Shown here: piece by piece, positions 18,483 through 27,703 of the stretch
Position numbering within the stretch: the first letter of the stretch is position 1
Layout of the letters: each line of letters opens with the position of its first letter
Assembly: GCF_001400735.1 (NCBI RefSeq)
Contig: NZ_LJPW01000150.1
Location: 39,262 to 103,261 of the forward strand
Source of the DNA: Pseudomonas caricapapayae
Lineage (GTDB): Bacteria > Pseudomonadota > Gammaproteobacteria > Pseudomonadales > Pseudomonadaceae
DNA length: 64,000 nucleotides
Direction of reading: 5' to 3'
Program-made: the position numbers and the translations under genes
Notes under the pieces: model-generated
What the model was told of the DNA's origin: nothing
The model's database searches: none
The model's input: the letters and a program-made list of their open reading frames with translations, nothing else

Positions 18483-19340
18483 GTGGTTCACCTTGATCTG
18501 ACACTCCTTCACAGCTTCAAAACCATCGCAGAATCGAAGAATATTTCGGTCGCCTCTCAGCGACTGAACAAAACCCAGGCTGCGGTCAGTATTCAGATGA
18601 AAAAACTCGAAGATCTGGTCGGTGAGCGCTTGATCGTGCGAGGTCATCAGACTGCTGAGCTCACAAGCCAAGGCGAGCGAATGCTTCAGTACGCAACCAA
18701 GATGCTTGCGTTGAGCGACGAGGCCATCGACTATTTCGTTAAGGGCGAGGTTTGTGGATCAGTGCGATTCGGCATACCTGACGATTACGCGAGCGCATTC
18801 CTCTCTCCGGCGTTGAAAGAGTTCACCCAGCGCCATCCTAGGGTGAACCTCAAGATCAGGAATGACATCAGCCAAAACCTATTCACTGCGCTTGAGGATG
18901 GCGAGCTGGATCTCGCCCTTGTCACTCAGCGCAATGCAGATGGCAACGGGGAAATTCTGCGGTGTGATCAGCTTCAGTGGGTGAGCGCAGCGGGTTTCAA
19001 CGTCGACCCCAATGGGCCAATCCCTCTGGCGCTCTACCCACATGGGTGCGGATATCGCCGCCAGATCCTCTCGGCCCTTAGTGGATGTCCTCTCGATTAC
19101 GAAATCGCCTTTGAATGCACAGGTGTGACTGGCGTACAGATTGCGGTAGAGAGCGGGTTAGCTATTGCTGCCACCTCAGCGCCGCTGATCCTACCAAGCT
19201 GGCAGATATTAGACAGCAAGACTACAGGGCTGCCTCCGCTCGGTAACGTGACCATCGAGCTTCGACAAAGTCCAGGTGGCAGCTCACCAGCAGTGAGGTT
19301 TTTTGCAGACGAACTGCGCAAACACGTTCCCCTCAGATAG
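18483..19340 (+). CDS. LysR-family transcriptional regulator
   Basis: A 285-aa regulator starting at GTG with AAGGA nine bases upstream. The N-terminal winged helix-turn-helix is clear (ISVASQRLNKTQAAVSIQMKKLEDLVGERL, residues ~20-49). It is followed by the coinducer-binding domain with SVRFGIPDDYASAFL and LALVTQRN. It is divergent from the GMC-cupin-binding-protein operon and is the probable activator of that cluster in response to its substrate or an intermediate. Its C-terminal half is repeated, inverted and diverged, at 19494-19897. Confidence 0.9.
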   Translation: MVHLDLTLLHSFKTIAESKNISVASQRLNKTQAAVSIQMKKLEDLVGERLIVRGHQTAELTSQGERMLQYATKMLALSDEAIDYFVKGEVCGSVRFGIPDDYASAFLSPALKEFTQRHPRVNLKIRNDISQNLFTALEDGELDLALVTQRNADGNGEILRCDQLQWVSAAGFNVDPNGPIPLALYPHGCGYRRQILSALSGCPLDYEIAFECTGVTGVQIAVESGLAIAATSAPLILPSWQILDSKTTGLPPLGNVTIELRQSPGGSSPAVRFFADELRKHVPLR

Positions 19341-19493
19341 GACACTTCCCATCCCATGAGCCCGATCTGCTGGAGGATAGCCGATGGTGTGACATGGAGC
19401 GCCTCGGCGACTGCTCTCATCTTTTGTCTGATTGAAAGCTCACCCATGGCAATCAGGCGGAAAGATCCATGAACACCCCATATAGGATGGGTA

Positions 19494-19897
19494 CTAGCGG
19501 GCAACCCGACTGATCAGGTTCTGAGCGAAATACTGCACTCCAGCAGTTGACTCACCTCGACCGCGCCTGAGCTCAGTCATTGCATTACCTAGGTTTGGCA
19601 GGTGTAGAAGCTTTGCATCCAGAACCTGCCAGCCGGGCTGTATCAATGGCACTGCGGTCGCTGCAACAGCTAAGCCGCTCTCTACCGCGAGCTCGACCCC
19701 CTTCACGCCACTGCATTCAAACGCAATTTCGTAATCCCGTCCGCTACTACTCAATGCCGAAAGTATGCGGCGCCGATAGCCGCAACCGTGAGGATATAGT
19801 GCCAAAGGCAAAGGCCTATCCGGCTGCATTCTAAAACCCTCGGCGGCGACCCACAGCAGCGGATCGCATCGGAGAATTTCACCGTCATTATCACCGT
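19494..19897 (-). pseudogene. C-terminal fragment of a second LysR regulator
   Basis: About 134 codons that align with the last half of the LysR regulator at 18483-19340 (DGEILRCD, LPLALYPHGCGYRR, DYEIAFEC and VELAVESGLAVAATA are shared), but on the opposite strand. The DNA-binding half is missing. Homology breaks off near 19897, where the opposite-strand fragment 19900-20376 begins, which marks a recombination junction. Confidence 0.8.
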
Positions 19898-19899
19898 GA

Positions 19900-20376
19900 C
19901 GATGGGCGTCCAGCTCACAACTGGCTTGGCACATCAATGCCCTGCGAAACCAGAAAAGTCTGCCTCAATATCTGAAAGAAGCAGTCGAAAACCGGCGAGG
20001 CGATGCCACCGCGAGCGAAGCCATAAACCTTCGCCTGAAATTCATCCGTAACATGGTCTGCTTCCGGTTGCCTCGGGACATCATGGCCGTGAACAAGATT
20101 CAGACCGACGTGCTAGCTAAACGAGGTGTCGAACCTGGCGACTTCAGCTTCTTCGCAGAGCAGTTGGAAAACATGTTTCTCGACCCTCTCCTTACAGCAT
20201 TGGATAAATACGGGATCCCCACTCAGATCTCGACACAAATCAAGAACCTCATTCTGCCCTCTGAACACTTGAACGACCTGCTGGCGAAACTCCGAGCACT
20301 GGCCCCGCGAGTCCCTCGCCTGAACTTAACTGGCTTCGAAAAAAGCTTGATGAGCTGGGCAGTTGCCGAAATGTAG
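19900..20376 (+). pseudogene. 5'-truncated gene fragment, function unknown
   Basis: An open frame with no start codon at its head (first residues RWASSSQLAWHINALRNQKS), beginning at the breakpoint with the LysR fragment and running about 158 codons to a stop at 20374. It is rich in helix-forming residues and looks like the C-terminal end of a larger cytoplasmic protein. A helicase- or nuclease-linked protein is possible but I cannot name the family. A downstream ATG at 20053 could yield 107 aa. Confidence 0.55.
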
Positions 20377-20461
20377 CTTTTCACCCGTATACCGCTGTAA
20401 CTGGCGGCTAGGGATTTCGGAGTATCGCATCATGACGGATAACATTCTGTGAGGAACTACA

Positions 20462-20797
20462 ATGCCCAATCCATTGGTAATCAAAGATCAGAGCTTTTCA
20501 TCCCAGATTGAAGCTGAACGGTTCTTTTACGGTCTACGTGACAAGAACCTGGCAAACGGTGGTGACATCACAGGCACTGACGACTTCGCGCTCTTACAGG
20601 ACTTGTACGTGCGGTACTGCACCGCCACGAAGTGGAAAACACCGGGCAGCCCGGTTGCCTATTATGCTCGCAATATCGTCCGTGAGAGAGGCCCAAAGGG
20701 TGGCACCACGCAAGGCTTCGTCGCCAAATTCTGTGATGGCAGCGAGCAGGAATTTTCGATTAAGAAAGCCGTGAAGGCAGTTGCCGCGTCTTCATGA
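20462..20797 (+). CDS. Small DUF3223-like protein
   Basis: A 111-aa protein with a helical N-terminus and the tail FVAKFCDGSEQEFSIKKAVKAV, which resembles the DUF3223 fold (a small domain ending in a DGS-x-x-x-FS-x-KKA strand-helix unit). GAGGAA precedes the ATG. It is an accessory-region gene with no functional partner in view. The family assignment is tentative. Confidence 0.5.
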   Translation: MPNPLVIKDQSFSSQIEAERFFYGLRDKNLANGGDITGTDDFALLQDLYVRYCTATKWKTPGSPVAYYARNIVRERGPKGGTTQGFVAKFCDGSEQEFSIKKAVKAVAASS

Positions 20798-20875
20798 AGC
20801 TAAAGACTACTTGGGCGTCGGCATGAGTGAAGTTCAGACAACCATCACCGATACCTCTAGAGACAGGCTACCTCA

Positions 20876-21433
20876 ATGACATTCGAAGTTTTCATCACAG
20901 CATTACTCGGCAGCATTACAGGCGCCATTGGAATGAGCATTGTCGTGTTCCTCTGCCGGACATGGATTACCGAGCGCCTAAAGCAGTCCATCAGCCATGA
21001 GTACGCCCTCAAGCTGGAGGAATGGAAGCAAGCAGAGCAAGTCCGAATCAAGTCTGAAGCTGTGGCGTCGCTACTCGCAGAGTGGATGAGTTTCCCGGAC
21101 GAGCAAAAGACACTGAACAAATTGACATTTGAAGCCTACCTTTGGCTGCCTACCGAAATCCTACAGCTCCTAACCAAAACATTGGCCCATGATCCGACAG
21201 CGCCAAACGCCCGAGAAATTCTTTCGAAAGTCCGTCAGCACTTACTCAAGGACAGCTCGCTAAAAGCATCGGACATCATCATTTTCAAACAGGAGAGCGA
21301 GCGCAGAGCTTTCTCGGCAAGGCTAAGTGCGGCTACCGGATTTGAGGCATTTCGTGCTGCCAGTGCTACGGGCATGAAAGGTGTTCGTGGGAGAGGCGGA
21401 TCGAAGCCCGCCAACCCTAAAGATCCAGGATGA
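20876..21433 (+). CDS. Hypothetical membrane-anchored protein
   Basis: A 185-aa protein with one N-terminal transmembrane helix (residues ~5-27, VFITALLGSITGAIGMSIVVFL). A charged helical, probably cytoplasmic, domain follows, with a basic Gly/Arg/Lys-rich tail. I do not recognise a family. It resembles the helix-plus-coil proteins of phage or defence accessory regions, but nothing specific supports that. Confidence 0.6.
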   Translation: MTFEVFITALLGSITGAIGMSIVVFLCRTWITERLKQSISHEYALKLEEWKQAEQVRIKSEAVASLLAEWMSFPDEQKTLNKLTFEAYLWLPTEILQLLTKTLAHDPTAPNAREILSKVRQHLLKDSSLKASDIIIFKQESERRAFSARLSAATGFEAFRAASATGMKGVRGRGGSKPANPKDPG

Positions 21434-21471
21434 GTCAGAGCTTTGCTACCCAAAATTATGTGTTCGTTCCA

Positions 21472-21906
21472 CTAACCGGGCATGCCGACCGACCGAAAGA
21501 CACGCAACACTGTCGATAACTCCATCAGCCGACGCTGCCCATCCCCGACCAAAAAGTAGACCGTGTTTCTGGTGACAAAGAACTTCGAATCGACGAACTC
21601 AACCATTGGCTGCGTACGCACCCAGCTCGTATCAATGTCCTGATCCAGGCTGTCGTATAGCACCTTGAAACCCAGAATCATTACCGGCTCCTGGCCCTGG
21701 TCTCTGATGCCTTGCAATACCTCCTCTGGGGCTTTCAGATCGAGCCAAACCCAATCGCTGACAACACAATGACTGCGGCCAGGAAAACGATCCTTCAACT
21801 GCTGCACAGCGTCACGAGTCTCGATCTGGACACCCTGTAGATGCCGCGCAGGCCCTGACAGCCTGGCCTTTACTTCGTCCATCCTAAGACTCCGATCAAA
21901 TTGCAA
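21472..21906 (-). CDS. DUF6957-like hypothetical protein
   Basis: A 144-aa soluble protein. The central GRSHCVVSDWVWLDLKAPEEVL, VLYDS and SWVRTQPMVEFVDSKFFVTRNTVYFLVGDG pattern matches a family of small pseudomonad accessory proteins that I recall as DUF6957. Convergent with the membrane protein upstream. Function unknown. Confidence 0.55.
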   Translation of the reverse strand: MQFDRSLRMDEVKARLSGPARHLQGVQIETRDAVQQLKDRFPGRSHCVVSDWVWLDLKAPEEVLQGIRDQGQEPVMILGFKVLYDSLDQDIDTSWVRTQPMVEFVDSKFFVTRNTVYFLVGDGQRRLMELSTVLRVFRSVGMPG

Positions 21907-22192
21907 TTTATGGATATGTCGACCAGGGGCGAATGGCGAGACGCCATGGGAGGAGTAATTGCGTTGTAAGAAGCCATTGCTCGCGCCTGCCAGCTCTCAA
22001 CGCCAACGCCCCTTATTCAGCAACGAAGTCCATAGCCACCTACCTGCAGCAGGAGCTCACTTCGGGCATGAGCGAACGGGGATCATCGGCCCAAGCATTC
22101 GAGGATATCAGACTCAATGATCGAAAGTAGAGCTCTAGAATAGGCGTTCTCGGTGGATTTGACGCGGGCTTGGCAGTGCCTTCAGCTTAGAC

Positions 22193-22540
22193 TTAGCTAC
22201 GTTTCTGCGAGGTATGCAGGACTTCCGTATTGGTCAGCGAAAATGCCGATGCAATCACGTAATAGTCGCCACCACAGACGGTACGTACAAGCGTCATGCC
22301 GTCCCGTTGGGCAACGCGTAAGACCGGAGGTGTTATCACGGTCATCCCATCGGCTGCTTGCCCCGAACGATCGGAAAACACAGACCCGGTGTAACGATTA
22401 CCAACCTTAGCAGCGTTCACCAGGAAGGCGTCAACCAACACTTCCCACTCAAAAGAGCTAGCCAATACGACTTCCTGTGGGATCTCAAAACTCAAATCGG
22501 ATGTCAGAAATTCACTATCCACTAAGCATTTCGCCTTCAA
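22193..22540 (-). CDS. Hypothetical protein translationally coupled to phosphoesterase
   Basis: A 115-aa protein with no recognised domain; it looks like a small beta-rich fold. Its ATG overlaps the stop codon of the metallophosphoesterase gene upstream (positions 22537-22540), so the two are co-expressed and probably work together. No signal peptide or membrane segment. Confidence 0.55.
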   Translation of the reverse strand: MKAKCLVDSEFLTSDLSFEIPQEVVLASSFEWEVLVDAFLVNAAKVGNRYTGSVFSDRSGQAADGMTVITPPVLRVAQRDGMTLVRTVCGGDYYVIASAFSLTNTEVLHTSQKRS

Positions 22541-23277
22541 AATTCAACCACCTTCCGGATATCAAAACCGCAATCCTCACTTGGATAACCTCGCTGGTTG
22601 CTGATGAGCCGGCAGCCAGACAGCTCGACATCGATCGAGCAATGAGTATGTCCAAAAATCCAGGCATCAGCCTTACCGACAAGCGAGTGCCAAGAATTGC
22701 AGTAAGCAGCAGTCAAATGCCCAGAGTGCTCGCTTCCACTCACCTCGATGATCGGCGCGTGGTGGGTGATCACTACCGTTCTGCCTGCGAACGGAGTTGT
22801 TAGCTGAGAGGCAAGCCACTCTCTCGCCTCTCGATTTCGCGTGGCGACATCATCAGGACGCAACCGCCGAAAGTTCTGGTCTGCCCGGATTGCTCGAAAA
22901 TCGGTCATCTCTGCGCGGGCCACCGACATCGCCGCAGCGACATCACCCGTTGCGGAGAAATCAGTCCAACCGCTGGTGCCGAGAAAGCGAACACCATTGG
23001 CAACATACGATTGATTTTCGAGGACATGCACGTGTTCTGCTGCGGCTGCCCTGGCTTTCTCAATGGTGCGATCAAAATGACCGGCGTAAAACTCATGGTT
23101 GCCCAAGACATACAGCACTTTCTGGGTGAAGGCCTCATTCGCCCATTTCACCCCTCTGTCCAGCTTGTGGATGTCCCCAGCCAGCACCACTAAATCCACC
23201 TCCGCTTCATTAAACTGGGGCGGGTCGAAATCGGCGAATTCAACGTGCAGGTCAGACAGGATGTAGACCTTCATCAC
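22537..23277 (-). CDS. Calcineurin-like metallophosphoesterase
   Basis: A 246-aa phosphohydrolase with every metal-site motif: DLH near residue 9, GDIH near residue 34, GNHE near residue 59, THHAP near residue 169 and GHTH near residue 208. These bind two metal ions in this family. Substrate unknown; members hydrolyse phosphodiesters, nucleotides or dinucleoside polyphosphates. It forms a coupled pair with the downstream 115-aa gene. Confidence 0.85.
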   Translation of the reverse strand: MMKVYILSDLHVEFADFDPPQFNEAEVDLVVLAGDIHKLDRGVKWANEAFTQKVLYVLGNHEFYAGHFDRTIEKARAAAAEHVHVLENQSYVANGVRFLGTSGWTDFSATGDVAAAMSVARAEMTDFRAIRADQNFRRLRPDDVATRNREAREWLASQLTTPFAGRTVVITHHAPIIEVSGSEHSGHLTAAYCNSWHSLVGKADAWIFGHTHCSIDVELSGCRLISNQRGYPSEDCGFDIRKVVEF

Positions 23278-23483
23278 GCTTCTCTTGGATCGATTTAGGC
23301 ATAAATTGAATACTCCCTTATCCTCTCAGCGGGAGATGCGGGGATGTCCGATGCAGACCTTGAAAACGCCGATCAATCCCGTCGAGGTCAGGCGCATCAT
23401 AACCCACTGGTTCTTATATTAACAACAGAAACTGTTTATTTGAACTGCGCCATTATGGCTCTATCCTTATTTTTCGGACGACC

Positions 23484-23960
23484 ATGACGCTGAAGAATGA
23501 GATAGGTGCTGCGCTTCGGGCGATCCGGCAGCAGCGAGATCTGGGCTACGAAGATCTAAATGAATCGGTATTCCGTACGTCCTTGAGCCTTATCGAACGC
23601 GGAAAATCCAACCCAAGCATCGACAAACTTTCCTCACTGGCACAGGCCCTAGATTTTGACCTGGTTGCTTTCGTGGCCATCTGCGTGTCCCTTAATCGCG
23701 GTCAAGATCCGGATGAGTCGCTTGTTGCAGCGCAGAGTGAACTAGATCGATTCAAGGCCGCTGGTGGCATGAGTTTACTTCAGAAGCAGATCCAAAATGG
23801 TGAACTGCTGAGTCGCTCCAAGGGCAAGCCGGCGAACCAAGGGAACAAGGCCGCTGTGTTGGAGCTAAAGGCTGAAGGGAAAACCCAATCGGAGATACGG
23901 CGCGCGCTGAACTTGTCGAAGTCGACGGTTAGCCAGTACTGGCACTCAGAGCCTGAATGA
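23484..23960 (+). CDS. XRE-type regulator with second C-terminal HTH
   Basis: A 158-aa DNA-binding protein. Residues ~5-60 form a Cro/CI helix-turn-helix (ALRAIRQQRDLGYEDLNESV, LSLIERGKSNPSIDKLSSLAQAL). The C-terminus has a second, resolvase-like recognition unit (GKTQSEIRRALNLSKSTVSQYW). The combination suits a regulator of a mobile element. It is the last recognisable gene before the right island end. Confidence 0.8.
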   Translation: MTLKNEIGAALRAIRQQRDLGYEDLNESVFRTSLSLIERGKSNPSIDKLSSLAQALDFDLVAFVAICVSLNRGQDPDESLVAAQSELDRFKAAGGMSLLQKQIQNGELLSRSKGKPANQGNKAAVLELKAEGKTQSEIRRALNLSKSTVSQYWHSEPE

Positions 23961-24339
23961 ACCCAACGGTTAGATTGAGGGCCTGTCGAACAAGCTGAGC
24001 GCTCAACCGCGAGTTTTAAAGCCCAGAAATCCAAGACGACCAGTCTTGTCTCACGGCAGCTACCTTGGGCGGCGCGAACAATTGCCGTGGTGATAGCTCT
24101 ACATGGGTGGCAGTGGTGGACTACCGAAAATGGTTCACAGCTCAGATTGCAGGGGGGACAGAATTTTCCAGCCCTCCTCACATGTGAGCAAGTCGAAGAC
24201 TACCCCTGCTGCACCGGCACGGGAACATGAAACTCAATAGATCCGGCCCGCACGGATACACACCTACACACTTGAAAACGAATCGAAATAAGTGTGCTCC
24301 TACACACATACACAGTTTCTAAACTCCCTGTCCTATAAT
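23961..24339. other. Right island margin, no gene recognised
   Basis: Open frames here are short and show no recognisable domains. The stretch just left of the repeat (24270-24330) is AT-rich with repeated CACACA-type runs. No integrase, transposase or excisionase could be identified. Confidence 0.5.
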
Positions 24340-24366
24340 GGTTCGATTCCCTCTACCCGCTCCACC
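24340..24366 (+). repeat. Right attachment-type repeat (detached tRNA-Gly 3' end)
   Basis: A 27-bp perfect direct repeat of 9508-9534, containing the T loop, acceptor 3' strand and CCA of tRNA-Gly(CCC) without any tRNA body before it. It marks the right end of a 14.8-kb insertion. Joined to 9365-9418 it would rebuild a complete tRNA-Gly. Confidence 0.88.
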
Positions 24367-24560
24367 GTTTTCAGTACAACCTGGTTTCTCAGCCGCCTGT
24401 CTTCCTCAGCTTTAACTCATCTATTTCGAATTACCGGCCCCTGTCGAAATACATTCATGCCCTGCAAAAGTGCAGCAAATATCGCTGTCAGTTTAAACAT
24501 CGCTCCGACCAGCCCCTCGATACCAAGCGCCCGTCGACACAGCATCATGCTTTCGGACTT

Positions 24561-25811
24561 TCACCTCATAGTCCCGACATCTATCTTCCCTACACCGGCA
24601 TCACGTGGCACCTGCACCCGGGCCTGTTCTGGAGGCATCGGCACCAACAGAAACTGCCGGTATTCCCTGAACGCGTTCAATACAGAGGCGTCCTGGGGGC
24701 GGTAGTCATCACCACTCAACCGTTGCTGATTTGCCACACATGCCCTTCCGATAGTTTTCATGCAGGCATCCTTGGTACTGGCTGAGCCCGGATCGAACAA
24801 CGCGAATGCACTGCCCGGTTGGTCCACATCGTTGAACAGCGGGTGAGTTACTTTTTCGAAGTCGTTTCCTTCAACCAACAACTGTGAAGATGGCGTTCGC
24901 GACATGATTGCGCCTTGATAGGTCATGCGCTGAAAGACGTTGTTGACCAGTTGAGCGTGCACCTGCGCATTTTTCATTCCGCCGGAATGCGGCGCTCTTC
25001 CCGAGCCGTCGTGTATGTAATTTCTCGATAACGTCAGCGTGTCCTGATTGCCAAGGAACAGCCAGACCCAGTAATGATGACCATCGCAGGTCGACGAGTA
25101 AGGCGTGCGGCCGTCGAATTCGTTACTGGAAAGGGTGACGTGCGAGGCTGCGCCCCATCCGGTCACAATCATCTGTCTGCCGATACGTGCGAAGGTGTTG
25201 TGGTCGATCCAGATGCCATCCGCCTTGTTCAGCGTGAGTGCATCTCCGCCCCATACAACGCTGGGGTTGATATCGGACAGGGTCAGATTGCGGACAATCA
25301 CGTTATGTGCGCCGTCACCAATGAACAGCCCCGCGCCTTGAATGCCAGCCTTGTTGCCCACACCAATCAGGGTTTTATTCGATCCGACCTTCAGAGGCTT
25401 CAGCCCGGCATTATCGTAGGTCACCATGACTGGAGGCCTCGACTGGCAAAAGTTGTTGGCACCATTGAGCGCAAACTGTTCGCCGCCATGCGGACACGGC
25501 TTGACCACACAGCCCGGTTCGGTGGTTTCGGTGCTGCCGCTGACAACAACGCTTCTGCGAAAGTCGAACACGTGGTCCAGAACGATGACCCGCGAGGTTT
25601 CATCGGTACAGGCACCGCGTGAATCGCGAGATGCGCACAACGCAGATCGAAGCTCGTCAAGTGTCGAGGGATGCACTGCCGTGGCGGCTCCGCCACCTGT
25701 AACGCCTTTGGCAAAACCTTCCGGCGCCTCGGCAGCCTGCAAGTGCTGTTCTAACGAGCACATCAGGAACAAAGCAGCAACGCATTGGAAAAGAGCACTT
25801 ACAGGCCTCAT
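24561..25811 (-). CDS. Secreted pectin lyase (PL1 family)
   Basis: A 416-aa polysaccharide lyase with an N-terminal signal peptide (cleavage near residue 27, after LQA). The parallel beta-helix core shows WGGDALTLNKADGIWIDHNTFARIGRQ, TPYSSTCDGHHYWVWLF and SGRAPHSGG, with the catalytic Arg. These match fungal-type pectin lyase (methylated pectin substrate, EC 4.2.2.10) more than the Ca-dependent pectate lyases, which carry Asp-rich calcium sites at this point. It acts on plant cell walls after export and lies just outside the island. The subclass (pectin rather than pectate) is an inference from these motifs. Confidence 0.85.
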   Translation of the reverse strand: MRPVSALFQCVAALFLMCSLEQHLQAAEAPEGFAKGVTGGGAATAVHPSTLDELRSALCASRDSRGACTDETSRVIVLDHVFDFRRSVVVSGSTETTEPGCVVKPCPHGGEQFALNGANNFCQSRPPVMVTYDNAGLKPLKVGSNKTLIGVGNKAGIQGAGLFIGDGAHNVIVRNLTLSDINPSVVWGGDALTLNKADGIWIDHNTFARIGRQMIVTGWGAASHVTLSSNEFDGRTPYSSTCDGHHYWVWLFLGNQDTLTLSRNYIHDGSGRAPHSGGMKNAQVHAQLVNNVFQRMTYQGAIMSRTPSSQLLVEGNDFEKVTHPLFNDVDQPGSAFALFDPGSASTKDACMKTIGRACVANQQRLSGDDYRPQDASVLNAFREYRQFLLVPMPPEQARVQVPRDAGVGKIDVGTMR

Positions 25812-25936
25812 GTGTTGACCTTCCGGACCTATTCGCAGGGGGTGCGAAAACAGTCTGCATGCTAAACGGACAGAAACCTGCCTTCCCCATGTTCTGCGAC
25901 TTTGGTCAGCCTCTGTTCAGCCGCGAAGATCATTCC

Positions 25937-26380
25937 TCACAGTGCCCGCTCCATCCTCACACTGTCGATGCCAGGGCCATGCCCGTTCAGTTCGACAGCG
26001 CCCACGACAAACCCCAGATTCGAGTAGAAGTCCTGAACATGCTGGCTCGTATTGATAAAGGCGTGGGTGACGCGCGGTAACACCCTCATCAGATCAAGCC
26101 TCGCCTGGGTCAGAAACCGGCCAAGGCCGCTGCCGTGCAGCTCATTGTGGACCATGCCCCATGTGAGTTCGGCCACCGATGGGTCCGACAGCACAAGATA
26201 GCCCCCGCAAGCCACAACAGCGCCACCACGCTCGACAACGAAGTAATGACCCAATGGAGCCATCAGGAAGCTGGCAAATTGCTCGCGCTCCGCAGGATCA
26301 AAGTAATGCGGTACGTTGCTGTCGAAAATATCCAGGCAGACATTCCGATCCGTAAGGGTGTAGGGCCTGAGCGTTGCCAT
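25937..26380 (-). CDS. GNAT-family N-acetyltransferase
   Basis: A 147-aa acetyl-CoA-dependent acyltransferase. The acetyl-CoA loop (motif A) is ELHGSGLGRFLTQ at residues ~85-97, preceded by the usual beta-bulge strand LTWGMV. It is next to, and in the same direction as, the iron-dependent alcohol dehydrogenase, with a short gap. Substrate unknown. Confidence 0.8.
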   Translation of the reverse strand: MATLRPYTLTDRNVCLDIFDSNVPHYFDPAEREQFASFLMAPLGHYFVVERGGAVVACGGYLVLSDPSVAELTWGMVHNELHGSGLGRFLTQARLDLMRVLPRVTHAFINTSQHVQDFYSNLGFVVGAVELNGHGPGIDSVRMERAL

Positions 26381-26405
26381 TTTTCAGCCTGTCTGTTCCG
26401 GTCGA

Positions 26406-27554
26406 TCAAAGTGCCTGGCGAAATATCTCCTGGATCTGCTCAAGCCCGGCGGAACGCGGATTGGTCAGACCGCACGCATCTTTCAGGGCGTTGGTGGCCA
26501 GTATAGGAAAATCTTCTTCCTTGACCCCGAGCAGTGCCAGACCTGCCGGAATATCCACAGCAGCCGACAGTGCACGAATGGCATCGATTGCCGCCTGAGC
26601 GCCCTCCTCCGGAGAAAGGCCGCGAATATTGCAGCCCATGGCATGCGCAACATCGGTCAGGCGTGCAGCGCTGACGCTGGCGTTGAAGCGCTGCACATGA
26701 GGCAGCAAAACAGCGTTGCACACACCGTGTGGCAAATCATAGAAGCCGCCCAACTGGTGCGCCATCGCGTGCACATAGCCCAATGACGCATTGTTGAACG
26801 CCATGCCGGCCAGAAACTGGGCATAAGCCATGTTCTCGCGCGCAGTGATGTTCGCCCCGTTGGTAAAGGCATCACGCAAATTGTTGGCAATCAGTGCCAT
26901 GGCCTGCAACGCGCACGCGTCAGTAATCGGGTTGGCAGCCGTCGAGACATAGGCTTCGATTGCGTGGGTCAAGGCATCCATGCCGGTCGCGGCGGTCAGC
27001 GATTTGGGCATGGCGACCATCATCTCAGGGTCATTTACCGATAAAAGCGGCGTAACGTTGCGATCAATGATAGCCATTTTTACGTGGCGAGCCTCATCGG
27101 TGATGATGCAGAAGCGGGTCATTTCGCTGGCGGTTCCGGCGGTGGTGTTGATCGCAATCAGCGGCAACTGCGGTTTTGCCGAGCGGTCGACGCCTTCATA
27201 GTCACTGATGTGCCCTCCATTGCTGGCGCACAGGGCAATACCTTTTGCGCAGTCATGGGGCGAACCTCCGCCAAGCGAGATAACGAAATCGCACTGACGT
27301 TCTTGCAGCAAGGCCAGGCCATTCTCTACGTTGGCGATGGTCGGATTGGGACGGGCACCGTCATACACCACCGAGTCGATACCCTGCTCCACCAGCAACC
27401 CGGCAACCTGACCGGCCACCCCGGCCTTTGCAAGCCCGGCATCAGTGACGATCAGGGCCTTGTGAAATCCGTATTTGCGTATGGCGAGCATAGCTTCATC
27501 AATACAGCCAGTGCCGATGATGTTCACAGCGGGGATAAAAAAGGTGCTGATCAT
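26406..27554 (-). CDS. Iron-containing alcohol dehydrogenase
   Basis: A 382-aa family III alcohol dehydrogenase. The start at 27554 follows GAGGG; the open frame to 27746 is longer but lacks family sequence. Cofactor motif GGGSPHDCAKG lies near residue 97. The iron ligands lie in MDALTHAIEAY (Asp, His) and in VHAMAHQLGGFYDLPHG (two His). It is close in length and sequence to YiaY-type enzymes, which interconvert aldehydes and primary alcohols. The physiological substrate cannot be told from sequence. Confidence 0.9.
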   Translation of the reverse strand: MISTFFIPAVNIIGTGCIDEAMLAIRKYGFHKALIVTDAGLAKAGVAGQVAGLLVEQGIDSVVYDGARPNPTIANVENGLALLQERQCDFVISLGGGSPHDCAKGIALCASNGGHISDYEGVDRSAKPQLPLIAINTTAGTASEMTRFCIITDEARHVKMAIIDRNVTPLLSVNDPEMMVAMPKSLTAATGMDALTHAIEAYVSTAANPITDACALQAMALIANNLRDAFTNGANITARENMAYAQFLAGMAFNNASLGYVHAMAHQLGGFYDLPHGVCNAVLLPHVQRFNASVSAARLTDVAHAMGCNIRGLSPEEGAQAAIDAIRALSAAVDIPAGLALLGVKEEDFPILATNALKDACGLTNPRSAGLEQIQEIFRQAL

Positions 27555-27703
27555 GACGGACCCTCGTGGGTAGCGCGGATGCTTGGGTAATAGCTCAAGC
27601 ATCCGCCTTGCGCGAGGTACGAAAGTTGACCCAGCGCAAGAAAAACCGTCATACGTCATACCGCTGGTCGAAGGTCGCACGCTACCGGGTAGCAGCCCCT
27701 CTA

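Noticed and set aside
24292..24705. 137-aa plus-strand frame across the right repeat
   Set aside because: It crosses the tRNA remnant and runs opposite to the end of the pectin lyase gene.
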